Assembly (NCBI RefSeq): GCF_012489685.1
Contig: NC_080044.1
Location: 64,466,732 to 64,530,731, forward strand
Direction: 5' to 3'
DNA length: 64,000 bases
Origin: Lotus japonicus
Taxonomy: Eukaryota; Streptophyta; Magnoliopsida; Fabales; Fabaceae
The position numbers were made by a program, and so were the translations under genes. Shown in pieces: positions 53,693-64,000 of this stretch; positions within the stretch are counted from its first letter, which is position 1, and each line of letters begins with the position of its first letter. Below the pieces are notes generated by a model. It saw only the letters and a list, made by a program, of their open reading frames with translations, was not told the origin of the DNA and did no database searches.

Positions 53693-54907
53693 CCTATATG
53701 CCAAGTCAGACAATAACAAAGCCCACCCAAGGACCAATCCAAAGTAACCACATGTTCCATTCACTAGGAAGCAGTAACGACAGAAACCAGTAAACGGCCG
53801 AAGCCTCTCAGAAAACATTTTCCAAATTCAGCATAATAATCATAATCATCTGCCAATCAATATAAACATCTTCATCTCAAACACAGGCAGTGCGATAAAA
53901 GCATGCAAGACTCAAAGACGCTCTAAAACCGAGTTACCCTTACCTTCGTGAGTAGAAGTTGGGCATGGAAATTGCGAACCTAGAACAAAGACAACACAAT
54001 CATCAACACAAGCTTCACTAGGAGCAACACGATCTACTAATACTAATCGAAATCGTAAAGAAAGCCTCTAAAGCTTCAGAGTTCCTATTTAGGCACAAAT
54101 TGACAACGGAGACTTCGTTCGCTAAAACGAGCATAACTCGAGCTACAGAACTCAGAATGACACGAAACCGGCGCCAAAATTTCGACAATTGAAAGAGCTA
54201 CGCAATGGCTCAGGTCATAGAGACCCAAAAATTATTTTTGGACACGGTACCCAAGCAATTAGGTTTCGGCCACTATGGAAAATAGGGTTTTCGAACTTTT
54301 TCTTCGATCTAAATCAATTCACAAGGTAGTTTTAGGGTAAAACTAAGGCAAAGAAATTGTCGGAACAATTTTCGGACAATCGGGTCGAAATACGACTATC
54401 CAGGGGCATTTTGGTCCAAAATAAAGGCTCAAAACTTCAAAGTTATCAGTTCGGAAAACAAATTTGACAGCATTGATCCTCATGACATCCGTGACAACAA
54501 ATCCTAAAGGCACGAAGTCAGATTACAGCTTTTCGACAATAAAGTTTCGAAATGTGCGACTAATGGGGTTTTGAATCAATTTTTCAGATCTTGGACAACT
54601 GAATCGCAATCGGCGATTACTGACAGAGGTTTTAGACTCATGGGAACATAAGGAACATAACCCAACCAAGAAATCAAGGAAATCGGACAATTTTAGAAAA
54701 AGCTCAAAACTGTGAGCACAGAAACGACTTCAGAAACGCAACAGAAACAGTAAACAGAGGTAGGATTCATGCTAGTTACCTCAATACCTAGAAGTAGGGA
54801 CGAACTGCACGAAGATTGGTCAAGTTTTCGCGAAAATTTCTCCTCTCCTCCTCTCTCCTTGCTCGCGGCCTTGAATGGGTGAGAATGAAGAGATTTTGCT
54901 TTTTCGA

Positions 54908-54919
54908 GCTATTTATAGG
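54908..54919 (-). promoter_or_regulatory. TATA box of the solo LTR
   Basis: The minus strand reads CCTATAAATAGC, a strong plant TATA box about 690 bp into the LTR. It would fire leftward into the gypsy integrase half. Confidence 0.6.
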
Positions 54920-55608
54920 CAGGTGAAATCGCGGGAAAATGAAAATTTCGCGATTCCGATTTTTGCAGCACGTCCACCGAGGAATTCTAAGAGAGATTCT
55001 GGCGTCAGAATTCCAGAACTCAAAACAATTATCTATGATTTGGGAAAAACGATATCTAAAATCCCAAAGGCGGTGTAAGTTAATCTGTCCCGTTAAACTA
55101 CTTTTTGCTGTGATGCTCAGACGACAAAACTTCCTTCTGAAGAAAGATTGGAAATGTCGAAACAAATCTAGCAACGTGGACGGAAACTTCGTTAGAAGTC
55201 CCGAATAGAAAAAGTCTTCATCCATCGCTCGAATCTAGGGTTTCGAAGCAAGGAAATTAGCGTCGTCGGACTTCCGAAAAGTGAATACTATCGTGCGTAC
55301 AGTCTAGAGTTCCGAAATGAAACGCTGGTCGAAGGAAAAATAAAGAAAATCTTTAAATTTTCCAAGGATTCGAAATCTCACTTAAAACGTTGCTCTAAAG
55401 CGAAATTAGCCTATTCTGGACACGCTTGCCATAAGGCGGGTGTGCAGACGACTCGCTCTAATTCCTAAAATGACTACGCAACATTCCTCAAGCAATTCCT
55501 GAACTTTATTCTTCATTAATCTTTCTCAAATATCAAACTCCTGTCACGCTTACACTGATTCTACGCGTGAGTCGGAAATTAGCTTGTTCTGAAAATCCAG
55601 GTCTTACA

Positions 55609-57995
55609 TAAGGCATCAGCAACTTTGTTGGAGGCTCCTGGTTTATAGAATATATCAAAGTTGAATCCTGTCAGCTTAGTCACCCATTTTTGTTGCTCAG
55701 GTGTGAGCACAGATTGATTCACTAGGTGCCGCAAACTCTGCTGGTCAGTGTAAACATTGAACTTTGTGCCAATTAAATATTGCCTCCATTTTTTTATGGC
55801 TTCGGTGATTGCAAACATCTCTCTGACATAAGTGGACTTCGATTGCATTTGCAGGCTCATTTTCTTACTGAAGAAGGCAATTGGGTGCCCTTGTTGGGAC
55901 AATACCGCTCCTATTGCTATCCCAGAGGCATCTGTCTCAAGGTTGAAGGGCTGCTGGAAGTCTGGCAGCGCCAAGACTGGAGCGGTGGTGATTACTTGCT
56001 TCAATTGTTGGAAAGCCTCATCAGCCGCGGAGGTCCAGGTGAATCCTCCAGTTTTCAGTAAGTCTGTAAGTGGTGCTGCCACCGTCGCATAATGGCGCAC
56101 AAAGCGTCTGTAGAAACCGGTCAAGCCCAGAAATCCCCGGAGTGCAGAAATATTGCGAGGCGTAGGCCAAGCTATGATTGCTTCCACCTTGCTGGGGTCT
56201 GGTTCTACGCCCTTTGCGGAGACTATATGGCCCAGGTAGCTCACGGTTTGTACCCCGAAGTCGCATTTCACCATCTTGGCATAATATTCATTGGACAGCA
56301 GCGTGTCCAGCACAATTCGCAGGTGCTCAAGATGAGTATTGAAATCTGGACTATACACCAAGATATCATCAAAGAAGACCAAGACAAATCGGCGCAGATA
56401 GGGGTGCAATAGATCATTCATGGCAGCTTGGAATGTTGAAGGGGCGTTAGTAAGGCCGAATGGCATAACCAAAAATTCATAATGCCCATCAACGGTTCTG
56501 AATGCGGTTTTGTGAGTATCCTCTGGAACTACTCGGATTTGGTGGAACCCAGAACGGAGATCTATCTTGGAGAAGATGGTGGCGCCACCCAATTCATCAA
56601 GTAATTCATCCACAGTTGGTATTGGAAACCTGTCTTTGATGGTGATGGCGTTGAGACCTCTGTAATCCACACAAAAACGCCACGTTCCATCCTTTTTCTT
56701 GATTAGGAGGACAAGGGATGAGAATGGGCTGGTACTCGGTGCCACAATTCCTTCCTTGAGCATTTCAGCAAGAAGAGATGTCATGGCTTCCTTCTGAGTG
56801 TGTGGGTAACGGTAAGGGCGGATATTGATTGGGGTTGAGTTAGGAATGAGTGTAATGTGGTGGTCGTGAGGTCTGACCGGAGGTAGACCATGTGGTGTTG
56901 TGAAAATATGGTTGAACTCCTTGAGTAATTTCCATAAATCAGGGTGGATGGTTGCTGGACACGTTTCTAAGGAAGCCATTTGAAGGATTTTCGCCCCTGA
57001 GGTGCTGTTGGGTAGACACATTATGGTGAGTAATTCAGCAACTGTGTCTATATTGACTAATCTTTTCATGTGGTGGTATGTTGCAGGTGCAGCGGGCCGC
57101 ATTGGCTGGCCAGTCAGCGTGCATTCCTCCCCATCGACAGTGAAGGTCATTCGCGGGATTGAGAAGTCTGACACCACTGTTCCCAGTGTGCGTAACCTGG
57201 CTAATCCAAGCACAACGTCAGCTCCCTGGATGTCGAGTACATGGAAGGGAACATGGAAGAGGTGCCCATTCATCATGAGGGGTGTTTCCAGCGCTATCCC
57301 GGAGCAGAAGATGTGAGCTCCGTTGCCAACCATTACAGGGAATGAATTGATCTGGAATATTGGCAAGTGCAGTAACTGGGTAACGCGTGGAGGAATGACA
57401 TTGTGTGTACTGCCGGTGTCAATCAAGACCTTCACCGAGTGCCCATGGATTGTGCCAGTGAATTTCAGGGTGCGTGGTGACGGAAGACCCTTTGTGACTG
57501 CTTCTGAAAGCTGGAAATGTATGTTCTCAGTTTCCTCAGTGGCCTCATCAGATAGCAAGTCAGGGATGATTTCAGGTTGGTTTTCATTAACTCCTTCTTC
57601 TTCTTCTACTTGGAGTATGAGGAATGGCTTTGCCTGGCATCTATGACCCAGAACATACTTTTCATCGCAATTGTAACACAGCCCCAATGCCCTTCGTTCT
57701 TGCATTTGGGTGGCTGTGAGGCGTTTGATGTGGAACTGGCCTTGGGGTTTTGTATTTGTGGGTTTTTGGGGTTTTGGTGGATGAGAGGGGGAGGTTACGG
57801 TAGTGGTGGCTTTCTGGAAAAAGGGTGTATGAGGGGAAGAGTTGGGTTTGGTGTATTTGTAAGGGGAAGGTTTCGGGCCATTGAGCTTGGATTCAACCAA
57901 TTTGGCCAAACCGATGGCCTGTGACACACAATAGGGCCGCAAAATCTTTAGCTCATCCTTAATGTCTTGGCGAAGGCCAGAGAGAAAACAACCCC
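55609..57995 (-). pseudogene. Gypsy gag end, protease, reverse transcriptase, RNase H
   Basis: This frame enters after the gag frameshift (near 57975-58005) with CFLSGLRQDIKDEL. It then shows a zinc knuckle (CYNC...GHRC), a protease with VLIDTGSTHN, a reverse transcriptase with RGLNAITIKDRFPIP, FSKIDLRSGFHQI and the catalytic FFDDILVYS, and an RNase H starting at LETDASGIAIGAVLS. It ends at KVADAL, the usual RNase H-integrase junction, where the solo LTR interrupts it at 55609. All reverse transcriptase residues that I can check are intact. Confidence 0.9.
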
Positions 57996-58717
57996 AAGAC
58001 TTGGTTACACAATCGTTCAAATTTTGCTTGGTATTCAGAAACAGTAGTAGTTTGGTGTAATTTGAACAAGTCCTGTTGAGGATTTTCATAGGATGAGGGA
58101 CCAAACCTGAGTGTGAGTGAGCGTATGAACTCCTCCCATGAGTGTAGTTGGCCATTAGTGAACATCCATTTGAACCAAGAAAGAGCCTCTCCCTCCATAT
58201 AGAATGCCATGAGCTCAAGGCGTTGGCTGTGGGTAGTCTGATGAAACTGAAAATATTGCTCTGCTTTAAAGATCCAATCCAAAGGGTTGGTTCCATCAAA
58301 GGATGATAACTGGAGTTTCATCGTTTTGGGTTGATGTGCAGGTACGGTACCAGGGGTTGAATCAACAACACCAGATCCTGGCGGTGGTGGAATAGGAGCA
58401 GCTGTGGATGGGGTTGAAGCAGAACCAGTGGTGTCGTGTGTGGTTGCGGCGTGTTGGATGAATCCCGGAGGACCCATATGGAATCCAACAGGTCCAGGAC
58501 GTCCCGCGGTAGTAGCGCCGGAGCCAGGAGGTGGCGATCCTGGTGGTGGTTGAGGGGGAATCTGAAGAGAGAGCAAGGTAGAGACCTGTTTGGAGAGGGT
58601 TTGGAGGATTGCATTGAAGGCATCATTCCTTACGTCTTGGAATTCTTGCCTCTGAATCAGGGCAGTGAGTTTGTCCTCAATGGTGTCCAAGGAGTTTGTG
58701 GGTGATGAAGAAGACAT
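57996..58717 (-). pseudogene. Gypsy gag, N-terminal part
   Basis: Starts MSSSSPTNSLDTIEDKLT, with a coiled-coil-like stretch (NAILQTLSKQVSTLLSLQ), a Pro/Gly-rich linker and the Retrotrans_gag core (FDGTNPLDWIFKAEQYFQ, EGEALSWFKWM, FEEFIRSLTLRFG-like, YQAKFERLCN). The frame is lost after NQVLGL, where the next phase takes over. Gag forms the particle shell. The start is the first ATG after the 5' LTR, about 45 bp downstream. Confidence 0.85.
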
Positions 58718-58762
58718 AATGAGCTAGGAGGGATGAAGACAAGTCGATGAAAGCACCAAAAT

Positions 58763-59118
58763 TGGTAGAGAGAACCCCACCAATGGTTAAAACAAGCAGA
58801 GCCAAATAGAAATTAAGGAAAGGAAAAGAAAACTTTCTTTGAGCAAGCTCGAATTTTTCATTGATTGGTAATGTAAATGACGGAGGTACCTATTTATTAC
58901 ATCAGTACTATATCCATTCTAATCATTTACCATACAGGTGGCAAAATCATAGAGGTTGGAAAGTTCTGGAATCCTAGTACATACAGCTGTGTCAACGGGC
59001 TGTATTTGAAATTGAAAACATGGAATAAAATATCTAATACTTAATGAAATCTTTCATCCAAGAGGGTTGGACCGCAGTCCTTTTGGGCTTTTCAGTAGCA
59101 ATAGGAGCATCTGTACCA
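58763..59118 (-). repeat. 5' LTR of the gypsy element
   Basis: 356 bp, the upstream LTR because the element reads leftward. A TATA-like TAATAAATAGG (minus strand, about 58890-58900) could set the transcript start. Next to it, minus-strand TTTTGGTGCTTTCATCG is the probable primer-binding region; I cannot assign the tRNA. Confidence 0.9.
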
Positions 59119-59123
59119 ACCAA

Positions 59124-60264
59124 CCACATCTATTCTTGCATCATTTATACAAATTAAATAACATAAGAAATAAAAGAGGTATGGCAACGAAAGGAGATAT
59201 GCTCACTTGTACTTTAGAGCTAGGCAGAGCGTGAATCGCGCGTGTTGGTTCTATCTTAGCCACATATGATTCACTACGTGAACATTGACGTCCACCTTTC
59301 GGCCTTGTTAAAAAACCATCAAGGAGTAGGAGATTTCAATGTGATGACGAAGCAATGGAGACAATGCACTAGTGAAGGGGGATTTGGAGAAAAGGTTGGT
59401 GAGGTAGCGAGTAAAGTCTAAGAAGTTAGTTTAGCTGAGATGTTGCGTCAGCAACAATGCTCCTCTCACAGGAAGCATGCATGTAAGAAACTGACATTCC
59501 AATTCCAAGTTAACATGTCTCTAGTCCTCACAGTGTCATCACACAATTAACCTCTTTATCCCCAGCACCTGATTGCTAAATAAATCCACGAGGATCCTAA
59601 GTTCTTTAAATATAATTTTTTTCAGTTTTTTAAAGATATTTTTAAATCACATTGGAAATCTTAAGAGAAAAAAGGCTGGGACTTAGAAGTTAGAACAAAG
59701 TGAACAGTCACCAACTCAACATGCTTCTTCTTTTTTGTCAAAACCTATACCATGCTTTATATTTTTTGTCAATCCCACACCATGCTTTGATTTCAGAGTT
59801 TGATCGAGGTGGTACCGGTTTCGGGGTAACCATTTGCGAGGCCCATTCCCTTTTGAATCCTCCAAATTAAAAAGGTTGAATAACATGCTAAAAAATCCCG
59901 GTCTTCTACTTAATCTACTTGTTTTTGGATTGCAAAACATACACAAAAAATGCTCCAGCTATATATTTGTTCTACGCCTAACTAATTTTTTACCTAAAGT
60001 ATTATATGTGTAATAAGTTTGGGTCGTAGTATATTTTATCCCTTAAACAAATTTTTAGAGGTTCGTAATGAAACAGAGGTTGTACCTCTTTTCAACCACT
60101 CCTGTCCCGGAGCAAGCTTAGCTAGCCATCCCATCCTTCTAACTCCAATAAAAATGAACGTGGTTAATTCATTGTTGCTTAGTACACTGATTTAGAACGT
60201 AAGGTGAGTAAGTAAAACTATGTATAAAAAATATCATTGTTTGTGGGTGGGGATACCTGGTCTC
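59124..60264. other. Intergenic DNA right of the gypsy element
   Basis: AT-rich with no supported gene. The phrase ACACCATGCTTT / ATACCATGCTTT with TTTTTGTCAA is repeated near 59735-59790. Confidence 0.4.
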
Positions 60265-60420
60265 ATCTAAGCAATTTTTTTTTTCTAAAATGAAAGATTT
60301 ATTATTGATGAACCAAACATCTAGGGAACAAGGCTCTCCCTAGTGAGCCCAAAAGCAAGCTAACAAGCAAAGCAAAAGAAACAAGAAAGAGCAACAGTAC
60401 ATAGAAAAAGAGTAGCAAAT
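60265..60420 (-). mobile_element. 5'-truncated LINE tail
   Basis: On the minus strand a GCTTTTGGGCTCACTAGGG-type end followed by AATAAATCTTTCATTTTAG and an A run (T run at 60272-60282) matches the style of the LINE 3' ends at 26.8 and 27.5 kb. Coding sequence is absent. Confidence 0.5.
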
Positions 60421-60627
60421 TTACTGATCAAGAAATTCAAATTTAAATATCTCCATGATTTATTATAAGCCAACAAGTGTAACAAAAATTTCTTTTTTTT
60501 TTAAATAAGTATAACAATAATCTCAACAACGAATTTCTCATATTTAATAGCGGTATATAAAGATTTTCCATAACTTCATGATGTTTTTTTAAAATTGAAA
60601 GAATTTAATGAATTTCGCCAAATAAGA

Positions 60628-60738
60628 AAATATGTTTTTATTTTAATTAAAATAAAAAATGAATGTAACTCTCTCTCCTACATGACAAACATTGATTGAA
60701 TGTCAGTGTAAAACTATTTTATACTCCATTAAACTCAA
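60628..60738. mobile_element. Truncated copy of the 196-bp MITE
   Basis: GTCAGTGTAAAACTATTTTA followed by CCATTAAACTCA matches the right arm of the element at 45021-45216. The preceding CTCTCCTACATG matches its middle, in inverted form. The left arm is missing. Confidence 0.6.
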
Positions 60739-60844
60739 ATTGAAATTACATCTTATATGATAAGGTGAGGTAGATAAATAAGTTAAAATAAAAAAACAAC
60801 CATATAATTGTATTTTTTTTATATTAGAAAGATAAATTACACCC

Positions 60845-60905
60845 TCCTTGGACCTTCCATCCACAACCTATAGGTTCCCTAGCTCTTTATCACTTGAGTT
60901 ATCAT
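60845..60905 (-). mobile_element. SINE fragment
   Basis: On the minus strand, TAACTCAAGTGATAAAGAG resembles a tRNA A box. It is followed by GGTTGTGGATGGAAGGTCC, the usual SINE spacer, but the B box is lost. Only a tRNA-like head remains. Confidence 0.45.
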
Positions 60906-61161
60906 TCAGGGACAAAAAAATACTTTTTTTTTATCTTGTACTAATTTGAATAGATTTTTTTAGTACCGAAACCAAATAACAAACTCAAGAAACATAGCAA
61001 AGGTAAACTAAACTCTTATATTATATCTGAAGCAAGCAAGTAACGATAACTGAACCTAAGGAAGAGATTATTAAAGGAAACTCGTTGTCCGTGCAAATTC
61101 AAAACAACTAAATAATCACCTTAGAGTTTACCTTACAACGAATGTGTTTGAAGGAGATATT

Positions 61162-61775
61162 CTACGGGTAAATAGCAATAGAGATAACATCTTCCAAGAT
61201 ATCAAACAAGGGAGAAAACATTGCACAGGTCTCAAACAAACGAATCACAGCTAATGAATCACTCTCACAAATTGCCAACAATATCCAAGGTCTCATGCCA
61301 GTAATAAACCATGTTTTAAGGCCAAAAGCTTGGCAGAAGACGACCTCTCTCATGGAAAGAAGGTGTACCCGCTCAACGTTTAGCTTAACAAAAGAGTTTG
61401 AAGAAAGGGTCGTAGCCCAACGAACAAGTAAATTATGAGGAGAAATGAGACTGCTATCCAAAAAAGTGTCGGGCTCTTTCATCAATGAAGTATATATGAT
61501 GTAAAACGTCATCAATTGACCACGAATCATCAAATGTGACATTATTCAGCCAACGCCCACTAAATGAAACGCACAAACCTGTGATGCTCATGATGATGAA
61601 TAAGAAAAAACAACCAAGTTCTCAAATTACTATGCATAACGTTGCAAGTGGAGGGACATCGCGTCTGAACCCGATTTTGCAAGCATGAGAACAATGGACC
61701 ATTGTTTCTTGGTTGCTCGAACAATGGCACAACAAGTAAGCAACAAGGGAATGAGCAAATCTGAAATTTACACAA
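61162..61775 (-). pseudogene. LINE-type RNase H fragment, degenerate
   Basis: The minus-strand frame 61542-61162 contains VKLNVERV, then AFGLKTWFITG and ICESDSLAVIRLFETC, which follow the order of plant LINE or RVT_3 RNase H domains (a catalytic Glu/Asp pair, ESDS). The first catalytic Asp is not clear (NVE instead of NVD). Upstream pieces to 61775 look like a scrambled zf-RVT region. No start, promoter or polymerase part is present. A decayed host RNase H-like gene is the alternative. Confidence 0.5.
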
Positions 61776-62604
61776 TCACCTAATTAGAATTTATAATTTA
61801 TTATGTCATAATTAACTTTAAATTTATTAATATTTAAATTGGAAAATGTGGATATGTCATTGGATGCATGTGTAGAATTCATAATTCATTGTCAGATAGA
61901 CTAGGCAAGAGTGACCTGACCTACTCTTCCACTTGCCTTTAAAGGGTCATTACGAGCGGATGATCCATTGAGATGTTTGGGCTACCTAATACTTCACTAT
62001 CCGATGGACGACTCTCTAGTTGGCGAGCCATCTAGCATCCAGTGAGCCATCAGCCGTGACCTCTTCATCCTATGGGCGATCTCTTCCATGTTTAGGCAAT
62101 CCCACATTATTTATGTGTACTAACAGTCTTTATTGGCGATTCATGTATTCCTCACAGCTCACGCCATACTGGCCATTATGTATTCCTAAAGCCACGTTGG
62201 CGAGCTATTATGCTTTGAGTCCAAATTAACTTGAGCTTACACTGTATAAAGATTTAAAATTAGGTTTGCACTCTGATTCATATTAAAGGGAAATGGATCG
62301 ATGCTTGTAATTGACATGTTCATCATTATAGTGAAATGGCTAGGTTTATGTCTCATTTCATGCGAGCCCTAGACCTACTCTTGGTTCACCATACGTGAAC
62401 AAGTGTATTAAATTAAATCATTTAAATATAGTAAAAATTACACATTATCCATTGAATTATCCATGTAGAAGTAAGAGAAATGCTAAGAAAATCTTATTTG
62501 AGTGTTACGTTCAATTCTGTTCATTTTTTTTCAACATACTTAATCATATTAAGAAAACCACAAAACTTGTAGGTTAACTAATATTATAAGGTAATTTATC
62601 TGCT
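61776..62604. other. Intergenic DNA
   Basis: Mixed composition around 61900-62240, with the phrase GGCGAGC or GGCGA(T/C) occurring several times. No gene or clear repeat family. Confidence 0.35.
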
Positions 62605-62700
62605 AATGACAGCTCAATTGGTAAGAGTTATGAGACATATGACAACGAGTGTAGAAGATCTAGATATCAATTTCTAGAAAGTGAAATTTAACTTTCTGAT
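62605..62700 (+). mobile_element. SINE remnant
   Basis: AGCTCAATTGGTAAGAG (62611-62627) is close to a tRNA A box (TAGCTCAGTTGGTAAGAG type). The expected B box position near 62660-62675 is degraded. The acceptor stem cannot pair, so it is not a tRNA gene. Confidence 0.5.
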
Positions 62701-63480
62701 GTACCACTATAAGATAATTCTACCTTAAGTAGAAGTACAATTTTGAGTTTATAATCATCGTACTCAGAATATTATACTTGTGTTTCAAAACAAAAACAAA
62801 AATCCTATTCAGATTGGATAAGTTGGGAGAAAGTAGTTGGATTAAGATTAGAATCCCAAAACTAACACCCAAAAAAAATGATTTGAATTCCAAAGGATAT
62901 ATGGTGATTAAAATTTAAACACATGATTGGGCTAAGAACTCTCAAAGAAAATCAAGGGGGGACCCTCCCATGATTAAAAGTCCACTTCATCCGGTGGGCT
63001 ATTCACTCACACACCCTCCACGTAGGGTACTCCTAAGTCCTAACCCTACGCATCAAGTTAAAATCTCCTATTCATTCACTAGGGTGGGCTATTTGCTTAA
63101 CCAACAGCAAGGGCTTTGTGGTCCGTTCCTATTTCAAAATTTATGATAAAAAAAGAAACAAACAAGGAATCTTCAAACTTCAAACAAACAAAAAAAGAAG
63201 AAAATAAAAACCAATATTTTTTTCAATCAGGTCCAAAAAATAAATAGAAAATTGAATAAAATAAATAAGAGAATAATAAGAATAATAATGGACTTTGCAG
63301 AGTCCAAATTTGAAATCCAAATCGATTTAAAAATCTTTTTCACAAAACCTTATCTCCACAGGTACGAACGAACCACGTTACCATTTACCAGAAACAACAA
63401 CAACAACAAAACCCTTCTACTCCAACTCCAACAACACGGTCCAATTAGCTTCACGGGTTCGTTCGTTCTCAGGCCCAATC
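62701..63480. other. Possible promoter region of the right-edge gene
   Basis: A-rich to mixed DNA. No TATA box is obvious close to 63480. A phrase resembling CACTTCATCCGGTGGGCTATT (62982) and GGGTGGGCTATTTGC (63083) is repeated. Confidence 0.35.
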
Positions 63481-63660
63481 TCCATCTCTCTCCGGTGAGC
63501 CCTCTCTCTCTCTCTCTCTGCAAAACCCTAGATCCTTCTCTGGTAAGCCCTCAAGCCCGCTTTCCGCTTTGGATCCGCGGTTTCCACCGCCAGATCCAGT
63601 TTTCATATAGATTCAGAACCCTAATTTCTCAATTTCTCGAAATCAGCTGTTAATTTCCTG
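63481..63660 (+). promoter_or_regulatory. Probable 5' UTR of a rightward host gene
   Basis: A CT-microsatellite leader (63501-63519), a telo-box-like AAACCCTAG (63523-63531), further AACCCTAAT near 63619 and two good splice donors (CCG|GTGAGC at 63494 and CTG|GTAAGC at 63543) look like the untranslated first exon of a plant housekeeping-type gene with a leader intron. The T-rich DNA that follows fits an intron. The coding part would lie beyond 64000, so the product cannot be named. Confidence 0.45.
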
Positions 63661-63920
63661 ATTCCAATTTTTTGAAGCTTTGATTTATTGTATTAGATCG
63701 TTCTCCAGTTTTGTGTTACTGTGTTTTGGTTGTTTTTGCTGTGATAAGCTTGATTATGGTTGAAATTAGTTAGATCAGTCTCTGAATTGCTTTTATTAGT
63801 CTTAAGACATTTTTTTATAGATGAGATCGTTTGGTGTAGTAGTAGTTCATTGATCTAATGTTCCAGTTTTGAGTTTGATCTGCTATGTACTTTACCAGTT
63901 CTGTTGACTTATATTTAGTA

Positions 63921-64000
63921 CTAGTGTTTTTACCGCGAATATTACATATTAATGAATTAAGATACGAAAAAGAGATGACATAGTTGGGTGACCCGACCCG
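63921..64000 (-). mobile_element. Possible Helitron 3' terminus at the window edge
   Basis: Read on the minus strand, GCGGTAAAAACACTAG followed by T matches the 3' ends of the Helitrons at 36372 and 47242, although the GC hairpin is weaker. Its body would extend past 64000. Confidence 0.4.

Larger units (their letters stand above)
52772..55608 (-). mobile_element. Solo LTR, 2.84 kb, nested in gypsy pol
   Basis: On the minus strand it starts TGTAAGACCTGG and ends GGGGTGTTACA. TAAGG flanks both sides (52767-52771 and 55609-55613). No internal coding, primer site or second LTR is present, so homologous recombination between two LTRs probably removed the rest. A long LTR with such ends fits chromovirus-type (Tekay/Del-like) elements; that lineage is inferred. 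It separates RNase H from integrase in the host element. Confidence 0.85.
50630..59118 (-). mobile_element. Ty3/gypsy retrotransposon, 8.5 kb including a nested solo LTR
   Basis: Two 356-bp LTRs begin TGGTAGAG and end CTGTACCA, with a 5-bp target duplication ACCAA outside both (50625-50629 and 59119-59123). I count about five differences between the LTRs (near 1.4 percent), so insertion is young but older than the copia element. On the minus strand it encodes Gag, protease, reverse transcriptase, RNase H and integrase. Without the 2.84-kb inserted LTR it would be about 5.65 kb. A gag frameshift and the insertion make it non-autonomous now. Confidence 0.95.

Noticed and set aside
59716..59946. 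76-codon frame with repeated HGxG-type text
   Set aside because: It comes from a short direct DNA repeat; no homologous family recognised.

Overview
This is eukaryotic plant nuclear DNA, most likely from a eudicot and plausibly a legume. I cannot name the species. The evidence is the AT-rich sequence, two MIR396 microRNA genes, plant-type transposons (copia, gypsy, L1-type LINE, MULE, Helitron, Stowaway and Tourist MITEs, tRNA-derived SINEs) and a small GRF zinc-finger gene of a kind found in plants. There are no bacterial operons, rRNA genes or CRISPR arrays. By my boundaries transposons make up more than half of the window. No complete host protein-coding gene is visible.

Layout. 0-6.2 kb: two small foldback elements, then a 5.07-kb Ty1/copia element (minus strand) with LTRs that read as identical and one uninterrupted 1485-codon gag-pol frame. 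6.2-18 kb: the probable functional core. MIR396b (plus strand, 8.7 kb) and MIR396a (minus strand, 17.1 kb) point towards each other, each with a TATA box, and only small TE pieces lie between them. 18-25 kb: a LINE remnant, then a 6.0-kb MULE with ~0.4-kb terminal inverted repeats and a 9-bp target duplication. It holds a broken transposase and, convergent to it, an intact two-exon gene for a GRF zinc-finger protein with a C-terminal membrane segment. 25-35 kb: a small MULE derivative, a foldback element, a 7.1-kb minus-strand L1-type LINE with a 15-bp target duplication and frameshifted ORFs, and a Tourist-like MITE. 35-44 kb: a CCA-rich repeat block, a 215-bp Helitron fragment and a 7.1-kb Helitron whose Rep/helicase gene is deleted internally and interrupted by a 1.16-kb retroposon. 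44-50 kb: MITE, LTR-like remnant, 0.9-kb Helitron and a 1.56-kb MULE derivative of the 19-25 kb family. 50.6-59.1 kb: an 8.5-kb Ty3/gypsy element split by a 2.84-kb solo LTR; both insertions keep 5-bp duplications. 59-64 kb: small TE remnants, then a sequence resembling the 5' UTR of a rightward host gene whose coding part would lie outside the window.

How it works together. The two microRNA genes should make miR396b and miR396a, which in plants repress GROWTH-REGULATING FACTOR mRNAs. The rest is mostly nested, decaying transposons. The copia element is the only one that looks able to move on its own. The MULE's small second gene is intact while its transposase is not, and that is the observation I would follow up first.
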